Below are positions 16,439 through 26,121 of a stretch of DNA of 64,000 nt, piece by piece. The notes below the pieces were generated by a model. The model was not told the DNA's origin. It ran no database searches and saw nothing but the letters and a program-made list of their open reading frames with translations. Each line of letters starts with the position of its first letter. Position 1 is the stretch's first letter. Source of the DNA: Polyangiaceae bacterium. GTDB taxonomy: Bacteria; Myxococcota_A; Polyangia; Polyangiales; Polyangiaceae. The stretch is taken from NCBI GenBank assembly GCA_947475525.1, contig CANJMI010000024.1, positions 1 through 64,000 of the forward strand. Direction: 5' to 3'. A program made the position numbers and the translations under genes.

Positions 16439-17407
16439 TCAGACCGGACGCACGGCCTTGCGGTAGCTGATCCGTCCGAGCGCCGTGCGAACCACGTCCT
16501 CGCGAATCGCGTGATCGCCGGTGACGTCGTCACGCAAGATCAGCCGGTGAGCCAGCACCGGGATCGCAAGCTCGCGCAGGTCATCCGGTGTGACGAACGT
16601 GCGTCCTCGCATAACTGCCAATGATTTTGCTGCTTGAATGAGGCCGAGCGTCGCTCGTGGTGATGCGCCGAGCAGCACGCGTTGGTCGCTGCGCGTGTGG
16701 TCCGTGAGCCCGACGGCGTAATCGTAGAGGTCGTCTTCGACGTGAATTTCCTGCACGACCGCTTGCATGGTGGCCACGGTCTTCTCGTCGAGGACGGCAG
16801 CTGCGGCGACGGGCGTGGCTTGGTGCGCGCGCAGCATCGCGATCTCGTGCTCGCGTTTGGGGTAGCCCATCGCGAGGTGAATGAGGAAGCGATCGATTTG
16901 CGCTTCAGGCAGCGGGTAGGTGCCTTCGAGGTCGATTGGGTTTTGAGTCGCGACGACGATGAACGGGGCGGGCAGGGCGAAGCCGTCGCCTTCGACCGTC
17001 ACCTGTTGCTCCTGCATCGCTTCGAGGAGTGCCGCTTGCGTTTTTGGGGGCGCGCGATTGATCTCGTCGGCGAGCACGAGGTTCGCGAAAATTGGGCCAC
17101 GGCGAAACGAGAACGTGCCATCGCGCGGCGACAAGACGTACGTCCCCGTGATGTCCGCGGGCAACAGGTCGGGCGTGAATTGAATGCGCCGCACGGTGAC
17201 GCCGAGGGCCTCCGCGAACGCCTTGGCGAGAGTCGTTTTTGCGACGCCAGGCACGCCTTCGAGCAGCACGTGTCCGCGTGCCAGCAGCGCGACCAGCATA
17301 TGGTCCGTGGGTGAACTCGAGCCGATGTAGACCCGCGCCACTTCGCGACGCACCTCGTCTAGTCGCTCGCGCGCCGTCGCGACCCGATGCTCCAACTCAG
17401 CCTGCAT
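16439..17407 (-). CDS. MoxR-family AAA+ ATPase
   Basis: 322 residues, family-typical. Walker A is GVPGVAKTT at residues 51-59, Walker B is NLVLADEINRA, sensor 1 lies in VVATQNPIDLEGTYPLPEAQ, and the C-terminal lid contains LGASPRATLGLIQAAK. MoxR proteins act as chaperone-like ATPases with a DUF58/vWA partner, here the next gene (one base gap). It is the first gene of a three-gene unit ending in rsmA, and is divergent from the glycosyltransferase gene at 17535 across a 127-bp gap that should hold both promoters. Confidence 0.93.
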   Translation of the reverse strand: MQAELEHRVATARERLDEVRREVARVYIGSSSPTDHMLVALLARGHVLLEGVPGVAKTTLAKAFAEALGVTVRRIQFTPDLLPADITGTYVLSPRDGTFSFRRGPIFANLVLADEINRAPPKTQAALLEAMQEQQVTVEGDGFALPAPFIVVATQNPIDLEGTYPLPEAQIDRFLIHLAMGYPKREHEIAMLRAHQATPVAAAAVLDEKTVATMQAVVQEIHVEDDLYDYAVGLTDHTRSDQRVLLGASPRATLGLIQAAKSLAVMRGRTFVTPDDLRELAIPVLAHRLILRDDVTGDHAIREDVVRTALGRISYRKAVRPV

Positions 17408-17534
17408 TGGCTCGCCAGCCTACACCGAATCGTGCGCTCGCCGGCCCCGGTTTTCGCTGGGAGCTCGTCCCGCGGGGGAGCACGCTGCCCCTTGCCGACC
17501 CGACTGCGACGAGGTAGGGCCACGGCGACCTTCG

Positions 17535-18668
17535 ATGACGCAACTCACGGTGATGATGGACGGCCGTTACCTCGGCCCGAATCCGAGCGGCACCGGCCGT
17601 TACTGCTCCGAGCTCGTGGCGCGCATTCAGGCGTTCGAGCCTGAGACTCGCTGGCGACTTGTCGTCAAACACGCTGGTGACGAGGGGCGACTCGCGTGCC
17701 GCGACGTGCTCCCGTTCGACCATGAGGTCTACGGTCCGTGGACGAGCTTCGTGCTCGGGAACAGGCTTGGGCCAAGGCCCGCGGATGTCTACCACAGCCC
17801 GTTTCACGTGCTCCCGCGCGGACTCGAATGTCCGACCGTGCTCACGATGCACGACATGTTTCACTTTCATCAGCCCACGAACACGAGCAAGTCGTTCATC
17901 GTCAGCGGGGCGGAGTGGGCGTACTTCCTCGTGGCGATCCCCGAGTCGCTCGCGCGGGTCGACCGCATCGTGTGCGTGAGCCAAGCGACAGCCGATGCAC
18001 TCGTCGCTCGCTGCCCCGCCACGCGCGCAAAGTTGCGGGTCATCCACCATGGCGTGACCGCGCCGTTCGGCCGCGCGGCGACGTTGAACGAAGGCGACGC
18101 CACGCGGCGGCGGCTCGTAGGTGACCGGCCGTACTTTCTTTGCGTGGGCGGGATGTCGCCCAATAAGAATCACGCGCGCACGCTCGAGGCCTACGCCCGC
18201 GCCGTCGGAGATCGCAGAGATGCCCCGATGCTCGTTGTGGTCAGTCGTCGCGGCAACGCCAAGCGTCTTGAGATGCGGGCGGCTGAGCTCGGCGTCGCGG
18301 ACCGGTACCTCGGTATTCAGACGGTCACCGATACCGAACTCGCGATGCTCTACAACGGAGCGACGGGGCTGCTTTTCGTGTCGCGCGCGGAAGGGTTCGG
18401 CTTGCCCGCGCTCGAGGCGATGGCGTGTGGCTGCCCGGTCGTGACGTCGAATGTCTCGGCAATGCCCGAGGTCGTCGGGGACGCGGCTCTTCTCGCAAAC
18501 CCGCTCGATCTCGAGGACGTCGCGCGGCAGATTCGGCGTCTCGCCGTCGAGCCGTCGCTTCGCGTGGAGCTCGGCGAACGAGGCCTCGAGCGCGCCAAAC
18601 AATTTACCTGGGAAAAATCAGCAAAGGCGCATCTCGAAGTCTACCGCGAGGCTGTGGCCGCTCACTAA
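17535..18668 (+). CDS. Glycosyltransferase family 4 (GT-B fold)
   Basis: 377 residues. The N-terminal half starts LTVMMDGRYLGPNPSGTGRYC, typical of mannosyl/glucosyltransferases with the conserved Gly-rich acceptor-side loop. The C-terminal half has YFLCVGGMSPNKNHARTLEAY and the nucleotide-sugar signature EGFGLPALEAMACGCPVV (E-x7-E), followed by LANPLDLEDVARQIRRL. No signal or membrane segment, so it is cytoplasmic. It probably transfers a hexose to an envelope polysaccharide or lipid intermediate; the sugar cannot be told from sequence. No other sugar genes are adjacent. Confidence 0.9.
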   Translation: MTQLTVMMDGRYLGPNPSGTGRYCSELVARIQAFEPETRWRLVVKHAGDEGRLACRDVLPFDHEVYGPWTSFVLGNRLGPRPADVYHSPFHVLPRGLECPTVLTMHDMFHFHQPTNTSKSFIVSGAEWAYFLVAIPESLARVDRIVCVSQATADALVARCPATRAKLRVIHHGVTAPFGRAATLNEGDATRRRLVGDRPYFLCVGGMSPNKNHARTLEAYARAVGDRRDAPMLVVVSRRGNAKRLEMRAAELGVADRYLGIQTVTDTELAMLYNGATGLLFVSRAEGFGLPALEAMACGCPVVTSNVSAMPEVVGDAALLANPLDLEDVARQIRRLAVEPSLRVELGERGLERAKQFTWEKSAKAHLEVYREAVAAH

Positions 18669-18721
18669 AGAGCGCCACTCACGGAAGATCTCCCGACGTC
18701 CGATCGGCCCGACGCCCGACG

Positions 18722-20527
18722 CTAGCTCTTGCCCTGCTGAGTCCAGGTCTGCTCGCGATCGACGGCCAGCCACTGCAGCGTCGCCTTGTTCTTGCCGATC
18801 GTGGCTTCGAGCTCCGGAGCCCACGCTTTGGGCAGCGTGAGCTTCAGCTCCTTCTGCTTGCCAACGGCGGTGATGACGGCGGCAGGAGCCTGGAAGCACG
18901 CGACACCTTCGCTCGCCAGGGTCGTGACAATCTGACTCGGTATTGTCGGCGCGATGACCGCGCGAATGCGCGTAATTCCCGCGATAATGGAGTCGCACAG
19001 CGCGCGAACTTCCTCGAGCTTCGACAACACGACAACGATGCCGTCGTCGCCCGCTTGGGGCTTCGGCGCGCCATTGGGGAGTCCTGGCCACACCTCGAGG
19101 GTAGCGGGCAGTTTCCACGGCTGAGCCGGCGCCAGTTCCGTCGCTTTGAACGGCAAAATGCCGGGTCCCTTCTTCTGGCCCTTCTTGCGAACGACCAGCA
19201 CGTCTTCTGTCGGAAGGGTGCGGGGCACCGTGACGCGCGCCGGTCGCTTGAACGAGCGCGGGTCGCCGACCTGGCCATGCGCAACCGCGTAGGCGAGCGT
19301 TTCCGGCGAGGCGACGAGGAACGAGCGACGCCCTTCGACGTGCGGTTCCGGATCCATGTTGCGCATCGAGACCCCGCCGATTGGCGCGGGATAGATTTCG
19401 GCCGTGGTGACGCGCCGGTCGGGCTCGATGATGCGCGCGCCGGTCGCGACGAGGTCGACGAGGGCCCCATCTTGGCCGAGCACCTCGAGCATTTGCCGAG
19501 ACGGCGGGGCGAGCAAAAGATCGAGGCGAGGAGGGATGCGTTTGCTCTTCAAGAGGCTTGCAGCCGCGAGCAAGTCGCGAAGCGTCGCACCGGAGTCACC
19601 ACCGAGGAGGACCTGACCGACGGGCTTGCCTGCGAGCTCACGCGCCGTGCGCACGCGACCGTCTTCGTCCATGATCAGCGGATCGACCGTGTTCAGGTCG
19701 AGTGTGATCACTTCGTCGCACGGGGCTCCCGGGTCGGGGGCGAGTGCGCGATGAGCCTTGCTCCGACGCTGGTCACGGAGGAAGGCCTCGGACTTGTCGT
19801 CGCTGATGAAGACCGCCGCCGCCGCACCGACTTGATGCGCCACCCCGCAAAGCACGGCGCGACTACCGACCGACAGAAGGCGAGCACTCGGTCCCGCGAA
19901 CTCGAGCACGACGGGCGCGTGGTGACGAGCCTCGACTTCTTGCACGAGCGCCCGGAGATCACGACGAATCAGCTCGAGCGAGATGTCCCGAGCGCACACG
20001 AACGGACGCGTTTTACCCGCGAGGTGGATCTGAATCGACCGCGGGGGCCGGAGCCACACTTGGCCGGTCGCCATCGCATCGCCAAGCTGGGCGGGCGAAA
20101 CGACGAGGCAGAGCATACCGAGTCCGCCGACGGGGGCGAGGCGCGCATCGTCGGTCAGGGCGAGCCGAGCCGGCGCCGCAAAGCGCTCGATGTGCACCGG
20201 GGCCGGGTAGCCGATGCCAGCCCGTGCCACGAGCACATTGTACTCGGGAAATGCCGACGAAACCGAGTCAGGCGCGCCGTTGGCGGCTGCATTCAGGGTC
20301 GCCTGGTCCGATACGGCGAAGGCGTCGTACGCGATCGTCAATTCGGGGAGGGCTTTCTTCATCCCAAGTCGGAGGGCTTCAGAGACCGCACGAGCCGGCG
20401 CTCGCGACAGAATCACCTGATCGACCTTAATTCGAATGAGGTCGCCTCGCAGTTGTGGGTCACCCGTACGTCCTGCGAGGACTTTTTGGGGCATCGTGCG
20501 AGGCGGGTCACCAGCTCGTGCGCGCAT
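18722..20527 (-). CDS. Aconitase/isopropylmalate isomerase-like protein lacking the Fe-S cysteines
   Basis: 601 residues. The whole length follows the aconitase/LeuC core: start MPQKVLAGRTGDPQLRG, then GGLGMLCLVVSPAQLGDAMATG, SVGSRAVLCGVAHQVGAAAAVF (C227 fits the first cluster ligand), VGQVLLGGDSGATLRDLLAAA, ARIIEPDRRVTTA, and EGRRSFLVASPETLAYAVAHG. Active enzymes have GSCTN and a CxxC pair at the fourth and fifth of these; here they read GGDSG and DRRVT, so two of three cluster cysteines are gone. Catalysis by a 4Fe-4S cluster is therefore unlikely. It may be a structural or RNA-binding paralogue. ATG 20527 follows aaagga; ATG 20494 would start at MPQKV. Confidence 0.75.
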   Translation of the reverse strand: MRARAGDPPRTMPQKVLAGRTGDPQLRGDLIRIKVDQVILSRAPARAVSEALRLGMKKALPELTIAYDAFAVSDQATLNAAANGAPDSVSSAFPEYNVLVARAGIGYPAPVHIERFAAPARLALTDDARLAPVGGLGMLCLVVSPAQLGDAMATGQVWLRPPRSIQIHLAGKTRPFVCARDISLELIRRDLRALVQEVEARHHAPVVLEFAGPSARLLSVGSRAVLCGVAHQVGAAAAVFISDDKSEAFLRDQRRSKAHRALAPDPGAPCDEVITLDLNTVDPLIMDEDGRVRTARELAGKPVGQVLLGGDSGATLRDLLAAASLLKSKRIPPRLDLLLAPPSRQMLEVLGQDGALVDLVATGARIIEPDRRVTTAEIYPAPIGGVSMRNMDPEPHVEGRRSFLVASPETLAYAVAHGQVGDPRSFKRPARVTVPRTLPTEDVLVVRKKGQKKGPGILPFKATELAPAQPWKLPATLEVWPGLPNGAPKPQAGDDGIVVVLSKLEEVRALCDSIIAGITRIRAVIAPTIPSQIVTTLASEGVACFQAPAAVITAVGKQKELKLTLPKAWAPELEATIGKNKATLQWLAVDREQTWTQQGKS

Positions 20528-20819
20528 GGCTTCGAGTCGTCCTTTGGGAGCGTGAGCCTGACGGTACGAGGCCCATGAGGGTTGAAGGACTCAGGACCTT
20601 AGTCGTTGCCCAATCGACCGGTCAAGGCTCGTCCGCAAAGAAGGCCCCCTTCGGTGGGGAATGGCCCAGCTTCAAGGCGGAAGCAAGGTCTTCTGGTTGC
20701 GCTCAAACGGTAACTTCTTGACTCCACCGAATAGAGTCAAAATCGACGCGCGCGGAGCTGCTCGCGGGTCACCGAATCGCGCGCTCGCAGGAGCGACCTC
20801 ATGGTAGCTTGCGCGGACC
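20528..20819. other. Non-coding gap between divergent genes, one hairpin
   Basis: No gene or known RNA family was recognised in these 292 bp. A CCCCC-TTCG-G(T)GGGG element at 20645-20659 would fold in RNA as a UUCG tetraloop hairpin with one bulged U. The segment must carry the promoters for the aconitase-like gene (minus) and the roadblock-acc operon (plus). Clear -35/-10 pairs were not found. Confidence 0.4.
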
Positions 20820-21179
20820 ATGTTTCAGGCGCTCTTACAGGACGTCGTCGAGTCGACCGAAGGAGCGCTCGCCTCGCTAATCATGGGCCTTGATGGCATC
20901 ACGGTCGACAGCTACACGAGCGGCGGCGAGGCGCCGGATGTCAAGACGGTTGGCATCGAGCTGACGGTCGTGGTCCGTGCCGTCACTCAAGCGGTGAGCA
21001 TGCTCGAGGTCGGTCTCACCGAGGAGATTGTCCTGGTGGCGGATCACCTCACGACGCTCATCCGCATCGTGAATGAGAATTATTTCGTGGTCGTCGCGCT
21101 CGCTCCGGGGGGCAACCTCGGTCGAGCGCGTTATTTTCTGCGTACGCGTGTTCCAGAACTGGTGAGCGAGCTGTCCTGA
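20820..21179 (+). CDS. Roadblock/LC7-domain protein
   Basis: 119 residues, a single roadblock/LC7 domain. The family-like stretch [24 protein letters not shown] is followed by a beta-strand core and the C-terminal [12 protein letters not shown]. Bacterial roadblock proteins such as MglB usually regulate small GTPases by dimerising against them. No Ras-like GTPase gene lies nearby. The stop overlaps the accB start (TGATG), so it is translationally coupled to the carboxylase genes, suggesting a role in controlling or assembling the carboxylase. That role is inference. Confidence 0.85.
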   Translation: MFQALLQDVVESTEGALASLIMGLDGITVDSYTSGGEAPDVKTVGIELTVVVRAVTQAVSMLEVGLTEEIVLVADHLTTLIRIVNENYFVVVALAPGGNLGRARYFLRTRVPELVSELS

Positions 21180-21631
21180 TGGAAATCGATCTAAAGAAGC
21201 TCAAGGCGTTGCTGCGCACCCTGGCCGAGGGTGACGTTGCTGAGTTTGAATGGCGGGACAACGACGCGACGCTTCGGCTCGTGCGCGGTCCCCGTTTCGT
21301 CGCCTCGGCCGTCGCCGGTCCTGCGGTGGCGAATCACCCGCAGCCGACGGCGTCCGTCGCGAGTCCGCCCGAGCTCGAGAATAGCGATGCCTACGTGATC
21401 GTGACCTCGCCGTTCGTCGGGACTTTTTACCGGTCGCCGTCGCCGGACGCTCCTTCGTTCGTCGAGCCCGGGAGCTCCGTCAACGTCGGGCAAACGCTCT
21501 GCATCATCGAAGCGATGAAGCTTATGAATGAGATTGAGGCCGACTGCGCGGGCGTCGTTAAAGACGTGCTCGTCGAGAGCGGCAAGCCGGTCGAGTTCGG
21601 ACAGCCGCTCTTTCGGTTGCTCCGCAGCTGA
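21179..21631 (+). CDS. accB: Biotin carboxyl carrier protein of acyl-CoA carboxylase
   Basis: 150 residues, the usual AccB length. The N-terminal part ([20 protein letters not shown]) and a Pro/Ala-rich linker lead to the biotinyl domain. The biotin-accepting Lys sits in [14 protein letters not shown], followed by FGQPLFRL. It carries carboxybiotin from AccC to the carboxyltransferase. Start ATG overlaps the roadblock stop; accC follows after 29 bp. The carboxyltransferase subunits (accA/accD or a PccB-type protein) are not in the window. Confidence 0.96.
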   Translation: MEIDLKKLKALLRTLAEGDVAEFEWRDNDATLRLVRGPRFVASAVAGPAVANHPQPTASVASPPELENSDAYVIVTSPFVGTFYRSPSPDAPSFVEPGSSVNVGQTLCIIEAMKLMNEIEADCAGVVKDVLVESGKPVEFGQPLFRLLRS

Positions 21632-21660
21632 GGGCTCGGTCGTACGCTCGCGGAGCCGCC

Positions 21661-23003
<1,343 letters not shown>

Positions 23004-23007
<4 letters not shown>

Positions 23008-24140
23008 GTCACGAGCCCGAGGGAACCGCCGTTCTGCATCCGCTCGCCGCGAAGGTGATCGCCGGAGACCCGCGTGCGCTCGCTCGGGTGTGCCGCTTGG
23101 TCGACGATGGCGTTGGCGAATTCCGCGCGATCTTGAAGCAGCTTTTTCCCTATACGGGGCGTGCGTGGACGGTGGGCATCACGGGCACTCCGGGCGCGGG
23201 AAAGAGCACGCTGACGGACAAACTTATCGCGGGGCTCCGCGCGCAGGGAAAGAGCGTGGTCGTCATAGCGATTGACCCGACCAGCCCGTTTTCGGGTGGC
23301 GCGATCCTCGGCGATCGCATCCGAATGCAGCAGCACTTCGAGGATCCTGGTGTCTTCATCCGGTCGCTTGCGACGCGTGGTGCACTCGGTGGCCTCTCGC
23401 GCTCCGCGGCCGACATCGTCCGCGTTGCCGATGCCTGGGGCGCGGACGTCGTGCTCGTCGAGACGGTGGGCGTAGGTCAGGACGAACTCGAAGTGACGCG
23501 AACGGTCGACACGACCTTGGTGGTGATGGCGCCGGGAATGGGCGACGACATCCAGGCGATCAAGGCCGGCATTCTCGAGTGCGCCGACGTGTTTGCCGTC
23601 AACAAAGCGGACCGCGACGGCGCGGACATCGCGGTGCGCGATCTCGAGTTGATGATCGCGCTCGGCCACACGACGCGCCGGCGTGACACACCGGGCAAGC
23701 TCGCGAGTATGCAGCGCGGTCATCATGGCGCGGAGGCGGCATGCGGCGCGGCACATGGGGCGTGTGGAGCCGTGTCTCCAAAGACCGCCGCCAGCGGCTC
23801 CGAAGATTCGCGAGGCCTGGCGCCTACGGGCCAGGACGACCGTGGCCATTGGGACGCTCCAATCGTGCGCTGCGTCGCCCTGCGAGGCGAAGGCGTGGCC
23901 GAGTTGCTCGGGCATCTCGCTGCCCACAAGGCGTGGCTCGAGGGCAGCGAGGCGGGGCGTGAACGTAAGCTTGTGCGGCTGCGCGAGGCGATGCGCAATC
24001 AACTTCGGCAGACGCTCTTCGAGCACGCGGAGCACGTCATGGGCGAGGCCATCGACACGGCGGTGATGGCCGTGTCGCGCCGCGAGCAGGACCCTTACAC
24101 TGCGGCAGAGCAGCTCCTCGCGATGTTCACCCGAGGCTGA
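23004..24140 (+). CDS. meaB: Methylmalonyl-CoA mutase-associated G-protein chaperone MeaB
   Basis: 378 residues from a GTG at 23004 that overlaps the accC stop (GTGA). MeaB/ArgK motifs are present: LFPYTGRAWTVGITGTPGAGK (Walker A GTPGAGKST), IAIDPTSPFSGGAILGDRIRM, SLATRGALGGLSRS, VLVETVGVGQDE, and NKAD for guanine specificity. It gates cobalamin loading and protects the mutase from inactivation. Odd point: an insert of roughly 45 residues, rich in Ala, Gly and His, lies before APIVRCVALRGEGV, making the protein longer than the usual 330 or so. The mutase catalytic gene is at 32021. Confidence 0.93.
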
Positions 24141-24171
24141 ACTCGCGCGACGGTCCCCCGCGCCTCTTAGG

Positions 24172-25959
24172 CTAACTGATGAACGCGCGCGTCTTGGACT
24201 CGTGCTCGTCGAGCAGCTTTTCGATGCTCGAGATCGAGTTCTCCACGGAGTCGCGCACCATCTGAACGAGAGCCGTCGCCGAAGGGGCCTTCAGCGCGTC
24301 GTAATAACGCTGCCGTTCGCTGTGGTGCATGATTGCCGGTGGGAAACCGCCGCGCATCAGAATCAAATTCATCAGCAAGCGCGAGACCTTACCGCTGTCC
24401 TTCGGGAACGGATAAATCCGCGCGAGGTCGTAGTGGGCTTTCGCGGCGAGCTTGAGCGGCCCGACGGACTTCGCGGTTTCGGGTGCGGCGAGCCAATCCG
24501 TCAACGTACGGAGCCTCAACGCGATCTTGTCGGGCGCTGCGTACTCGTGGAAGTAGAGCCGATGCTGCGGAATGTCACGGCGGTACTTGGCCGTCTTGAT
24601 GTCACCTTCGTCGGGGTGGAGCATCACGTAGAGCGTGCGCACGAGGTCGAGGGTGATCGGCGTCCGCTGCTCCACGACCATCTGTCGCACGAACCCGATC
24701 GCTTCCTGGTTGCGCTTGATCGCCTGAAAAATCGGGACGACGCTCGAGTCGAGGTGGCTGACATCCACGCTGTGGAACGCGCTGCGCAGCTCGTCGAAAG
24801 TGTAGATCACGCCTTCGAGGCCGGTGTCGTGAAACACCCATGACATGTCGAAACTATCGTTGTAGGTCTTGATAAATTCAGTCGATTGACGACGCAAACG
24901 CGTTTCAATCGAGGCCGCGCGCTCTTCGAGCGAAGGCAGTTTCGGCAGCTCCTTGACGGGCAGAGGAATGCTTACCGCCGGCGGCGTGGCGGCGCGTGGC
25001 AGAGCTTCGGTGCGGGGCCCACGTCGCGCCGCCCGTCCGCCGTCCTCGTCGTCGTCATCATCCGAATCGGCTTCGTCTTCGTCTTCGTCACGATCTGCTG
25101 CCGAAGTCGGACCGTCCTCGTCGAAGGCTTCGGACTCGCGGTCCTCGTCGTCTTCGTCTCCAGCGTCGCGCGGCCGACGACGAACTTCGCTCCCGCTCTC
25201 GGGCACCTCGTCGTCAGCGCTACCGCGTTTTGGTTTTGCGGACGTCTTCGTCGGCTTGGTGAGTGTCGGCTTGGTCAGTGGCGCCGGGGCGACCTTTCCG
25301 CCTTTGGCGGGTGCGGCCGCAGGATTGGCCTTGGACTCGGTGCCCTTCTTGACGGCCGACGTCGTGGGTTTCGGTAGGCTCCGCGTTTGAGGAGCCACGG
25401 CCGTGAGGGTCACCTTCGGCTTGGCTGCGGGGACCGATTTTTTCGGCTTCGCTGCGGGAACGGATTTTTTCGGCTTCGCTGCGGGCACGGATTTCTTCGG
25501 CTTCGCTGCGGGCACGGATTTTTTCGGCTTCGCTGCGGGCACGGATTTCTTCGGCTTCGCTGCGGGCACGGACTTCTTCGGCTTCGCTGCGGGCACGGAC
25601 TTCTTCGGCTTCGCTGCGGGCACGGCCTTCTTAGGCTTCGCTGCGGGCACGGACTTCTTCGGCTTCGCTGCGGGCACGGCCTTCTTAGGCTTCGCTGCGG
25701 GGACCGGCTTCTTCGGCTTCGCTGCGGGCACGGCCTTCTTAGGCTTCGCTGCGGGCACGGCCTTCTTAGGCTTCGCTGCGGGGACCGGCTTCTTAGGCTT
25801 CGCTGCGGGCACGGCCTTGTTCGGCTTCTTCGGCTTCGCTGCGGGCTTGTTTGCCTTCGCGGCCGCCTTCGCGCGCGTGCCCTCTGCGCTCTTGCCCAAC
25901 GGCTTTTTGGCCGACGGTGCGGGGCGCGCCTTGCTTTTGGCGGTCTTGACTTTGCTCAC
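24172..25959 (-). CDS. Fic-fold protein with degenerate active site and histone-H1-like N-terminal repeats
   Basis: About 595 residues from GTG 25959 (a TTG 18 bp upstream is also possible). The N-terminal 200 residues are Lys/Ala/Pro-rich, with about 15 copies of AAKPKKxVP, like eukaryotic H1 tails and myxobacterial DNA-binding tails. An acidic Asp/Glu tract of about 60 residues follows. The C-terminal 230 residues match Fic proteins (TFDELRSAFHSVDVSHL, LVRTLYVMLHPDEGDIKTAKYR). The catalytic HPFxDGNGRxxR reads YPFPKDSGKVSR at residues 516-527: the essential His is Tyr and the phosphate-binding Asp-Gly-Asn is lost. Likely a pseudo-Fic acting as a binding module on DNA. Confidence 0.75.
   Translation of the reverse strand: MSKVKTAKSKARPAPSAKKPLGKSAEGTRAKAAAKANKPAAKPKKPNKAVPAAKPKKPVPAAKPKKAVPAAKPKKAVPAAKPKKPVPAAKPKKAVPAAKPKKSVPAAKPKKAVPAAKPKKSVPAAKPKKSVPAAKPKKSVPAAKPKKSVPAAKPKKSVPAAKPKKSVPAAKPKKSVPAAKPKVTLTAVAPQTRSLPKPTTSAVKKGTESKANPAAAPAKGGKVAPAPLTKPTLTKPTKTSAKPKRGSADDEVPESGSEVRRRPRDAGDEDDEDRESEAFDEDGPTSAADRDEDEDEADSDDDDDEDGGRAARRGPRTEALPRAATPPAVSIPLPVKELPKLPSLEERAASIETRLRRQSTEFIKTYNDSFDMSWVFHDTGLEGVIYTFDELRSAFHSVDVSHLDSSVVPIFQAIKRNQEAIGFVRQMVVEQRTPITLDLVRTLYVMLHPDEGDIKTAKYRRDIPQHRLYFHEYAAPDKIALRLRTLTDWLAAPETAKSVGPLKLAAKAHYDLARIYPFPKDSGKVSRLLMNLILMRGGFPPAIMHHSERQRYYDALKAPSATALVQMVRDSVENSISSIEKLLDEHESKTRAFIS
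25415..25819 (-). repeat. 27-bp tandem repeat encoding AAKPKK(A/S/P)VP, about 15 copies
   Basis: Near-identical 27-bp units differ mainly at the codon for the seventh residue (Ala, Ser or Pro). Several neighbouring copies are identical at the nucleotide level, indicating recent expansion. The start and end are approximate to a few bases. The repeat is open on the opposite strand too (GFAAGTDFF), but that reading is a shadow. Confidence 0.9.
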
Positions 25960-26121
25960 GGCGTTGCCCGATCCCAACGAACGCCAGCGCTCGATGACGC
26001 TGGGGGGTAGAATTGGCCGGACGTTAGCAGGCCACGATCGACTCAGTCAACCGCTCGTCGCGTGGTCGCCTTGCCTTGGATGCGCTAGGCGACAGCCGCT
26101 GGAGTTTTTCCAGACGCCCAC

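Noticed and set aside
16682-17314. Plus-strand frame opposite moxR
   Set aside because: No motif; moxR has Walker A and B and a coupled DUF58 gene.
18425-20578. 717-residue plus-strand frame across the aconitase-like gene
   Set aside because: Arg-rich composition with no recognisable domain; the minus strand matches the aconitase core along its full length.
20645-20659. UUCG-loop hairpin as part of a riboswitch
   Set aside because: No match to any riboswitch consensus I could recall (c-di-GMP, cobalamin, THF, SAM); too small alone.
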